From Pseudomonadota bacterium (lineage in GTDB: Bacteria; Pseudomonadota; Gammaproteobacteria; Xanthomonadales; Rhodanobacteraceae), in the NCBI GenBank assembly GCA_018241165.1, contig JAFEEK010000151.1:1-5356 (forward strand): a stretch of DNA of 5,356 nt. Reading direction: 5' to 3'. The position numbers and the translations under genes are program-made. Position 1 is the stretch's first letter; each line of letters starts with the position of its first letter. Positions 1-5,356 of the stretch are shown here, in pieces. The notes under the pieces were generated by a model. That model had not been told where the DNA came from, made no database searches, and saw nothing but the letters and a program-made list of their open reading frames with translations.

Positions 1-48
1 AGGCTACGAACTTGGTGGTCGGGAGTTCGAATCTCTCCGGGCGCGCCA
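1..48 (+). tRNA. tRNA-Arg(ACG), 3' part only
   Basis: This is the 3' part of a tRNA whose 5' half lies outside the window. The anticodon loop reads C-T-ACG-A-A (positions 5-11), followed by the 3' anticodon strand CTTGG, a five-base variable loop, a T arm with stem GGGAG/CTCTC (one G-U pair) around TTCGAAT, the acceptor strand CGGGCGC, discriminator G and encoded CCA at 46-48. The GGCTACGAAC core matches known bacterial tRNA-Arg(ACG). This species decodes CGU, and also CGC and CGA once A34 is converted to inosine by TadA. It is the first visible member of the tRNA array upstream of tig. Confidence 0.93.
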
Positions 49-125
49 TTTTTTCGAGGGACGTTTCGGCGTCCGTCAGTGTTGCGAGGTGACAATCGGC
101 GCGGCCGCCGTGAAGGGCGAACGAT

Positions 126-202
126 CGGGGTATAGCTCAGCCTGGTAGAGCGCCAGCTTTGGGAGCTGGATGTCGAGAGTTCGAATCCCTCTACCCCGAC
201 CA
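126..202 (+). tRNA. tRNA-Pro(TGG)
   Basis: A complete 77-nt cloverleaf. The acceptor stem CGGGGTA (126-132) pairs perfectly with TACCCCG (192-198), followed by discriminator A and encoded CCA. The anticodon stem CCAGC/GCTGG encloses loop TTTGGGA with anticodon TGG at 160-162. The T arm contains GTTCGAATC. The UGG anticodon reads CCA and CCG and, when modified, possibly all proline codons. A 77-nt spacer separates it from the preceding tRNA-Arg, long enough to hold a promoter, but I find no convincing -35/-10 pair there. Confidence 0.97.
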
Positions 203-239
203 ACTGTCTGCGAGAATGGTGCGATAGACTTCACCGGTT

Positions 240-316
240 GCGCCCGTAGCTCAACCGGATAGAGCACCGGCCTTCTAAGCCGGCGGTTGTGGGTTCGAGT
301 CCCGCCGGGCGCGCCA
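240..316 (+). tRNA. tRNA-Arg(TCT)
   Basis: A complete 77-nt cloverleaf. The acceptor GCGCCCG (240-246) pairs with CGGGCGC (306-312), then discriminator G and CCA. The anticodon stem CCGGC/GCCGG holds loop CTTCTAA with anticodon TCT at 274-276, which reads AGA and AGG. Its last 11 bases are identical to those of the partial tRNA-Arg(ACG) at 38-48, as expected for two arginine tRNAs sharing acceptor identity elements. The spacer from tRNA-Pro is 37 nt. Confidence 0.97.
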
Positions 317-344
317 CAAGGTTGATGGAAAATTCGGTTTCAAC

Positions 345-422
345 GGTGGGCGTAGCTCAGTTGGTTAGAGTACCGGATTGTGATTCCGGTTGTCGTGGGT
401 TCGAGTCCCATCGTCCACCCCA
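345..422 (+). tRNA. tRNA-His(GTG)
   Basis: The acceptor GTGGGCG (346-352) pairs with CGTCCAC (412-418), with one G-U pair. The extra G at 345 (G-1) faces discriminator C at 419, the hallmark required by histidyl-tRNA synthetase, and is included in the coordinates. CCA is encoded at 420-422. The anticodon stem CCGGA/TCCGG encloses loop TTGTGAT, with anticodon GTG at 380-382. It lies 28 nt after tRNA-Arg(TCT). Confidence 0.97.
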
Positions 423-436
423 ATTTTGCAATAAGT

Positions 437-512
437 GGGCCGTTAGCTCAGTTGGTAGAGCAGGAGACTCTTAATCTCTTGGTCCTAGGTTCGAGTCCTA
501 GACGGCCCACCA
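437..512 (+). tRNA. tRNA-Lys(CTT)
   Basis: A complete 76-nt cloverleaf. The acceptor GGGCCGT (437-443) pairs perfectly with ACGGCCC (502-508), followed by A and CCA. The anticodon loop is CTCTTAA with anticodon CTT at 470-472, so it reads only AAG, in keeping with a high-GC genome. An AAA-reading tRNA-Lys(TTT) must be encoded elsewhere. The D arm (TAGCTCAGTTGGTAGAGCA) and T arm (GGTTCGAGTCC) are canonical. Only 14 nt separate it from tRNA-His, which favours co-transcription. Confidence 0.96.
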
Positions 513-562
513 CTTTTCCCGCGCGCACGATGCGCGAAAATCCAACGTTTCATCCCGCTCAA

Positions 563-647
563 GCGAAAGTGGCGGAACTGGTAGACGCACTGGATTTAGG
601 TTCCAGCGGGGCAACCCGTGAGAGTTCGAGTCTCTCCTTTCGCACCA
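563..647 (+). tRNA. tRNA-Leu(TAG)
   Basis: An 85-nt class II tRNA. The acceptor GCGAAAG (563-569) pairs with CTTTCGC (637-643), followed by A and CCA. The anticodon stem CTGGA/TCCAG encloses loop TTTAGGT with anticodon TAG at 597-599, which reads CUA and CUG. The long variable arm (607-619) forms stem CGGG/CCCG capped by a GCAA tetraloop, as expected for leucine tRNAs. The T stem is GAGAG/CTCTC. It is the last tRNA of the array and lies 85 nt before tig. Confidence 0.97.
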
Positions 648-659
648 AAGAGTTGAACC

Positions 660-700
660 TGCGCTTGGCAGTGACCCACTCATCCGGGAATCGAAGCGCA
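660..700 (+). other. Inverted repeat in the tRNA-tig leader
   Basis: TGCGCTT (660-666) and AAGCGCA (694-700) are perfect 7-bp inverted repeats. The 27 nt between them contain a smaller nested hairpin, AGTG (670-673)/CACT (677-680). No T-run directly follows, so it is not a normal intrinsic terminator. Possible roles are an RNA structure in the tig leader or a processing point between the tRNA precursor and the tig mRNA. A TTGGCA (665-670) resembling a -35 box lies inside it, but no good -10 follows at the right spacing. Function is not established. Confidence 0.3.
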
Positions 701-732
701 AATGCACAAACGAAGATTTTGAGGTCACGATC

Positions 733-2019
733 ATGCAGGTTTCGGTTGAAAACGTCGGCAAGCTTGAGCGCAAACTCGTCGTGCGCCTCCCGGCGGATGC
801 ATACGAGTCCACGGTGCGTTCACGCATCGCCGATGCGGGCCGCAACGTCCGCCTCAAGGGTTTTCGCCCCGGCAAGGTGCCGACGACGGTGATTGAGCAG
901 CGCTTCGGTGCGCAAATTCGCGGCGAGGCGATGTCCGAGCTGGTGCGTACCAGTTTCCAGCAGGCGGTGAGCGAGCAGAAACTGCGCCCGGCGGCGTCGC
1001 CGGCGATTTCCACCAGTGGCGAGCCGGTGGACGGACAGATCGAATACATCGCCACTTTCGAGGTGTTGCCGGAACTGGGCAAGCTCGACGTGGCATCGCT
1101 GAACATCAGCAAGGCGGTTGCCAGCGTTGCCGATACCGATGTCGACACGATGATCGAAACGTTGCGCCAGCAGCGCCGCGCCTGGACGCCGGCGGAACGC
1201 GCGGTGCAGGCCGGCGACATGGCGTTGTTTGAATTTTCAGCGCAAGGCGAAGGCTTCACGCACGAGCGCGAGCGCGTCGGCACGATCGTCGGCTCCGGCG
1301 CGATGGGCGCGGATCTGGAAAACGCGCTGGTTGGCCATGCGGTCGGCGACGAGTTCGACGTCGACGTGGCTTTCCCGGCCGATTTCCGCAATCCGGCGCT
1401 GGCCGGCAAGACCGCGAGCGTCAGCGTCAAGCTGGTGCGCGTGCAGGAAGCCAAACTGCCCGAGGTCGACAGCGCGTTCATTGCCAGTTTCGGCATTGGC
1501 GAGGGCGATTTGGAAAAATTCCGCACGGACGTGCGCGCGAACCTTGAGCGCGAGTTGAGCGGCGTGCTGGCCATGCGCCTGAAAAACGAAGTTGTCGAAA
1601 AACTCATTGCTGCGCATCCGGACATCGAGCTGCCGCAGGGCATGGTCGAGTCCGAGGCGCGTGCCTTGCACGGTCAGGCCCAGGCCCAGGCGCAGCAGCA
1701 GGGCGCGCCGTTCGCGGTCGATGTGTCGGCGTATTCCGAAGTGGCCCGTCGCCGTGTCTGCGCGGGCGTGCTGATCGGCGAGCTGGCGCGGCAGAACGAC
1801 ATCCGCCCGGACAGCCGGCGCGTGGCCGAACTGCTGGCGACGATCGCATCCACCTACGAGGAGCCGGCGCAGGTCATTGAACTTTACCAGCGCGATCCCC
1901 AGTTGATGGGTGGCTTGCAGAATCGCGTGATGGAAGACCAGGTGGCCGAATGGGTCGCCACGCATGCGCAGACGACCGAACAGACGATGACTTTCAACGA
2001 AGCGATGCGCCAGCAGTAA
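733..2019 (+). CDS. tig: Trigger factor (ribosome-associated chaperone)
   Basis: This 428-residue protein is close to the usual length of about 430. Trigger factor binds near the ribosomal exit tunnel and shields nascent chains. The N-terminal ribosome-binding domain (about 1-112) carries the signature GFRPGKVP at 43-50, with F44 and R45 as in E. coli (FRK there, FRP here). A FKBP-like prolyl-isomerase domain follows (about 150-240), then the helical substrate-binding C-terminus, with the family-typical YEEPAQVIELY (375-385) and the terminal FNEAMRQQ. The isomerase site looks degenerate: the E. coli IPGFEDGIKG segment corresponds to MGADLENALVG (191-201), losing the key Phe. A Gln/Ala run lies at 315-323. 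ATG 733 is supported by GAGG at 721-724 with 8-nt spacing and by the family's N-terminus. Expression may come from the tRNA array promoter or from the leader. Confidence 0.99.
   Translation: MQVSVENVGKLERKLVVRLPADAYESTVRSRIADAGRNVRLKGFRPGKVPTTVIEQRFGAQIRGEAMSELVRTSFQQAVSEQKLRPAASPAISTSGEPVDGQIEYIATFEVLPELGKLDVASLNISKAVASVADTDVDTMIETLRQQRRAWTPAERAVQAGDMALFEFSAQGEGFTHERERVGTIVGSGAMGADLENALVGHAVGDEFDVDVAFPADFRNPALAGKTASVSVKLVRVQEAKLPEVDSAFIASFGIGEGDLEKFRTDVRANLERELSGVLAMRLKNEVVEKLIAAHPDIELPQGMVESEARALHGQAQAQAQQQGAPFAVDVSAYSEVARRRVCAGVLIGELARQNDIRPDSRRVAELLATIASTYEEPAQVIELYQRDPQLMGGLQNRVMEDQVAEWVATHAQTTEQTMTFNEAMRQQ
1675..1701 (+). repeat. Short CAG-rich repeat encoding Gln/Ala in tig
   Basis: CAGGCC occurs twice in tandem, followed by CAGGCG and CAGCAGCAG, encoding QAQAQAQQQ (residues 315-323). 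It lies within the helical C-terminal region of trigger factor, where E. coli has a different, non-repetitive stretch. It keeps the reading frame. Such a tract could vary in length between strains by slippage in 3- or 6-nt steps, but this window alone cannot show that. Confidence 0.5.
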
Positions 2020-2078
2020 CGCTTGAACGAGCCGCTGCGCTTGTTTGGGTGTCGCATTGACGTAATGGCGAACAAGAC

Positions 2079-2705
<627 letters not shown>

Positions 2706-2741
2706 TTCCAGGCAATTTATTCCGGTTGCCAGCGCAAAACC

Positions 2742-2760
2742 CCCGCTTGTCGGCAGCGGG
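2742..2760 (+). other. Hairpin in the clpP-clpX spacer
   Basis: CCCGCT (2742-2747) pairs perfectly with AGCGGG (2755-2760) around a 7-nt loop, 36 nt after the clpP stop codon. It is G+C rich like a terminator stem, but is followed by TGGATTGG rather than a T-run, so intrinsic termination would be weak at best. It could stabilise the clpP mRNA 3' end or partly attenuate read-through into clpX, which has a candidate promoter just downstream. Confidence 0.35.
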
Positions 2761-2778
2761 TGGATTGGCGTTGGCCTG

Positions 2779-2787
2779 TGGTATTCT
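2779..2787 (+). promoter_or_regulatory. Candidate extended -10 promoter for clpX
   Basis: TG-G-TATTCT fits the extended -10 pattern (TGn followed by a TATAAT-like hexamer). No good -35 lies 16-18 nt upstream, which extended -10 promoters can tolerate. Transcription would start near 2794, leaving a leader of about 25 nt with the ribosome-binding site GGGG at 2806-2809 before ATG 2819. This would let clpX be made separately from tig-clpP. The call rests on pattern alone. Confidence 0.4.
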
Positions 2788-2818
2788 TGAAAAGCAATGA
2801 GTTACGGGGTGTGCGGGC

Positions 2819-4093
<1,275 letters not shown>

Positions 4094-4115
4094 CACGCTC
4101 CGCTAGCAACTCACC

Positions 4116-4140
4116 CAATCGGACAACACGGTGCCGATTG
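4116..4140 (+). repeat. Inverted repeat over the promoter of the AP2-like gene
   Basis: CAATCGG (4116-4122) and CCGATTG (4134-4140) form a perfect 7-bp inverted repeat around 11 nt, beginning 22 nt after the clpX stop. No T-run follows, so it is a poor terminator. It covers the expected -35 region of the TAGACT -10 element just downstream, which suits an operator. It could instead be a 3'-end hairpin of the clpX mRNA. Confidence 0.45.
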
Positions 4141-4143
4141 CGG

Positions 4144-4149
4144 TAGACT
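4144..4149 (+). promoter_or_regulatory. Candidate -10 element (TAGACT) of the AP2-like gene
   Basis: TAGACT matches TATAAT at the most conserved positions 1, 2 and 6. A weak -35-like CGGACA (4120-4125) lies 18 nt upstream. Transcription would begin near 4156, downstream of the in-frame GTG at 4131 and upstream of the ATGs at 4185 and 4194, so it argues for one of the ATG starts. The same hexamer also appears at 225-230 in a tRNA spacer without a partner -35, so the hexamer alone is weak evidence. Confidence 0.35.
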
Positions 4150-4193
4150 GTCGCGTATCGCGGCCATTGCCGCTGGCTGAGGCGATGCCGATC

Positions 4194-4673
4194 ATGAGGC
4201 GGATTCCCAACATCACGCGCAACATCGCATCGCGCTGCGTTACCGCTCGAGTAACGCGGGCCGGGCAGTTGCATGCCAGAAATTTCGGCCTGGCCGAATT
4301 CAGGACCTGGACGGCCGCGGAAAAGGCCGCTTCGGCATGGCTGAAGAAATTGAAACCGAAGCTGCCTGCGGCGACTCCCGCGAAGGGCCGGATGACGCAG
4401 CGGAACGCGTCGGGCATCGTCGGCGTGCAACTCAAGCACAGCAAACGGCGTGGCCATGACCATTACGCCTGGCAGGCATTCTGGCCGGACAAGCCGGGCG
4501 GTATCAGCTGGGGCATTGTGAAATATGGCGAGACGCAAGCTTTTGCATGTGCGGCAATTGCGCGCAAGCTTGAAACCGCAGATCGTCGCGTGATCGAAAA
4601 GAAGTACCTTCGCCTCAAGGGTACCGCCGAATTGCGGGCGATCCTGAAGCGAAGGAAACTCAGTCCGCCTTGA
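4194..4673 (+). CDS. AP2/ERF-like DNA-binding protein (putative)
   Basis: This encodes a basic 159-residue protein with no signal peptide or membrane segment. It resembles the small bacterial proteins annotated as AP2-domain proteins. A first unit starts with IPNITR (residues 4-9). A second, clearer AP2-like unit has SGIVGV (73-78), YAWQAFW (91-97), ISWG (104-107), YGE (111-113) and a following Ala-rich helix with basic residues (114-127). This order (G-x-x-G-V strand, W-x-A strand, third strand, helix) fits an AP2 three-strand-plus-helix fold, so DNA binding is likely; the target is unknown. The start is uncertain. ATG 4194 has GAGG at 4179-4182 (11-nt spacing). ATG 4185 is too close to it. 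GTG 4131 lies upstream of the candidate promoter. A 7-9 bp hairpin lies in the coding sequence (4235-4259). The gene occupies the place usually held by lon. The family name is from memory and unconfirmed. Confidence 0.6.
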   Translation: MRRIPNITRNIASRCVTARVTRAGQLHARNFGLAEFRTWTAAEKAASAWLKKLKPKLPAATPAKGRMTQRNASGIVGVQLKHSKRRGHDHYAWQAFWPDKPGGISWGIVKYGETQAFACAAIARKLETADRRVIEKKYLRLKGTAELRAILKRRKLSPP

Positions 4674-4725
4674 TTCGCCACACTCCTGGATTTCTGCCAA
4701 TAGCGCGCGGCATAGCGGTTACGGG

Positions 4726-4739
4726 ATGCGCAGGCGCAT
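4726..4739 (+). promoter_or_regulatory. Palindrome ATGCGC-AG-GCGCAT upstream of mutL
   Basis: This is a perfect 6-bp inverted repeat with a 2-nt centre, too tight for a good RNA hairpin and more like a protein-binding site. It sits where the -35 box of the TAGAAT promoter would be (about 4728-4733). The 9-mer GCATAGCGG also occurs twice as a direct repeat (4710-4718 and 4736-4744), the second copy overlapping the palindrome. No regulator is identified. Confidence 0.35.
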
Positions 4740-4750
4740 AGCGGATTGGC

Positions 4751-4756
4751 TAGAAT
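4751..4756 (+). promoter_or_regulatory. Candidate -10 element (TAGAAT) of mutL
   Basis: TAGAAT matches TATAAT at five of six positions. Only 6 nt separate it from the mutL GTG at 4763, so transcription would start at or next to the first base of the start codon. The TAG is also the in-frame stop that closes the mutL reading frame upstream. No convincing -35 is seen (TGCGCA at 4727-4732 is the nearest, matching 3 of 6). Confidence 0.5.
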
Positions 4757-4762
4757 GCACGG

Positions 4763-5356
4763 GTGCAGCGCATCCGCCCGCTTTCCCCCGAACTCGTCAA
4801 CCAGATCGCCGCCGGCGAGGTGGTGGAGCGGCCCGCGTCCGTGGTCAAGGAACTGGTCGAGAACAGCCTCGATGCGGGCGCGACGCGTCTTGAGATCGAC
4901 ATCGAGGACGGCGGTGCGCGCCTGATCCGCGTGCGCGACGATGGCGGCGGGATTCCCGCCGACGAGTTGCCGCTGGCGCTCGCCCAGCACGCGACCAGCA
5001 AGATCGCCACGCTCGAAGACCTGGAGCACGTGCGCACGCTCGGATTCCGCGGCGAGGCGCTGGCCTCCATCGCCTCGGTGTCGCGTTTCGCATTGACCTC
5101 GCGCGCAGTTGGCGCGGATGCGGCGTGGCGGGTCGCGCGCGAAGGCGGCAAGCTCGACGCCGCAAGACCAGCGCAGCATCCGCAGGGCACGACGATCGAA
5201 GTACGCGACCTGTTTCACTCCGTGCCGGCGCGGCGCAAGTTCCTGCGCGCCGAGCGCACCGAGTTCGGCCATATCGACGAACTGGTCAAGGCGATCGCGC
5301 TGGCCAGGCCCGATGTGGACATTCGCCTCGCGCACAACGCCAAACCGGTGCGCCTG
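4763..5356 (+). CDS. mutL: DNA mismatch repair protein MutL, N-terminal part (runs off the window)
   Basis: The first 198 codons of MutL, open at the window end. MutL links mismatch recognition by MutS to strand incision. The GHKL ATPase motifs are complete in this part: E30-L-V-E-N34-S-L-D-A (motif I), D59-D-G-G-G-I (motif II), T78-S-K and LGFRGEAL (93-100, motif III), and GTT (142-144) followed by PARRKFL (155-161). The catalytic Glu (E30) and Mg-binding Asn (N34) are present. The start is GTG 4763: an in-frame TAG at 4751 leaves no other usual start codon before [20 protein letters not shown], which lines up with the E. coli N-terminus. No Shine-Dalgarno sequence is visible, and a -10-like element lies just upstream, so a leaderless mRNA is likely. 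It follows the AP2-like gene by 89 nt. Whether the C-terminal dimerisation domain is intact cannot be judged here. Confidence 0.98.
   Translation, partial: MQRIRPLSPELVNQIAAGEVVERPASVVKELVENSLDAGATRLEIDIEDGGARLIRVRDDGGGIPADELPLALAQHATSKIATLEDLEHVRTLGFRGEALASIASVSRFALTSRAVGADAAWRVAREGGKLDAARPAQHPQGTTIEVRDLFHSVPARRKFLRAERTEFGHIDELVKAIALARPDVDIRLAHNAKPVRL

Noticed and set aside
225..230. TAGACT as a promoter inside the tRNA array
   Set aside because: There is no -35-like partner at 16-18 nt, and it sits in a 37-nt spacer between co-oriented tRNAs.
1..648. Integration site or mobile element at the tRNA genes
   Set aside because: No integrase, no partial tRNA 3'-end duplication downstream and no inverted terminal repeats are seen. 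The shared 11-nt 3' end of the two arginine tRNAs reflects related acceptor stems.
289..892. Two + strand ORFs (289-474 and 380-892) across the tRNA array
   Set aside because: They translate tRNA genes and run into tig out of frame. Peptides such as GSSPAGRA and GSSPIVHP are typical artefacts of translating tRNA T-arms.
498..1643. 381-codon minus-strand ORF opposite tig
   Set aside because: It is antisense to a clear trigger factor gene and crosses the tRNA-Leu gene; its composition is that of a high-GC shadow frame and it has no recognisable domain.
2022..2027. CTTGAA as a sigma-32 heat-shock -35 upstream of clpP (a second one at 2786-2791 upstream of clpX)
   Set aside because: Neither is followed by a CCCCAT-like -10 at the required 13-15 nt, so heat-shock control cannot be supported from sequence.
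4131..4193. GTG 4131 as the start of the AP2-like gene (180-residue version)
   Set aside because: It lies upstream of the candidate -10 and inside the inverted repeat, has no ribosome-binding site, and the added 21 residues precede the family-like IPNITR beginning. It is not fully excluded.
4463..5335. 290-codon minus-strand ORF opposite mutL and the AP2-like gene
   Set aside because: It spans two + strand genes and their promoter region and shows no family motif.

Overview
The window is a high-GC gammaproteobacterial chromosomal segment. The trigger factor, ClpP and ClpX read like Xanthomonadales proteins (Xanthomonadaceae/Rhodanobacteraceae type). That placement comes from remembered family sequences and gene order, not from a search. 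Every gene lies on the + strand, and the window is cut at both ends.

Layout: positions 1-647 hold a tRNA array: Arg(ACG, 3' part only), Pro(TGG), Arg(TCT), His(GTG), Lys(CTT), Leu(TAG). All six have an encoded CCA end and are separated by 14-77 nt spacers, so they probably form one processed transcript. An 85-nt leader with an inverted repeat leads to tig (733-2019, trigger factor), then clpP (2079-2705, ClpP peptidase) and clpX (2819-4093, ClpX unfoldase). Together these are a protein quality-control module: nascent-chain chaperone, protease chamber, and the ATPase that feeds it.

After clpX the order departs from the common tig-clpP-clpX-lon arrangement. In place of lon there is a small gene (about 4194-4673) encoding a basic protein that looks like the bacterial AP2/ERF-type DNA-binding family. 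It has its own candidate promoter, overlapped by an inverted repeat. Next comes the 5' part of mutL (4763 to the window end), encoding the GHKL ATPase domain of the mismatch-repair protein. A -10-like TAGAAT lies 6 nt before its GTG start and no Shine-Dalgarno sequence is visible, which suggests a leaderless mRNA.

Most of the window is ordinary housekeeping DNA, and I see no evidence of a new multi-gene system. The parts worth a second look are the AP2-like gene with its promoter-overlapping repeat, the missing lon, the predicted leaderless mutL start, the degenerate prolyl-isomerase site in trigger factor, and several small regulatory candidates (extended -10 promoter of clpX, mini-ORF overlapping the clpP start, hairpins in spacers).
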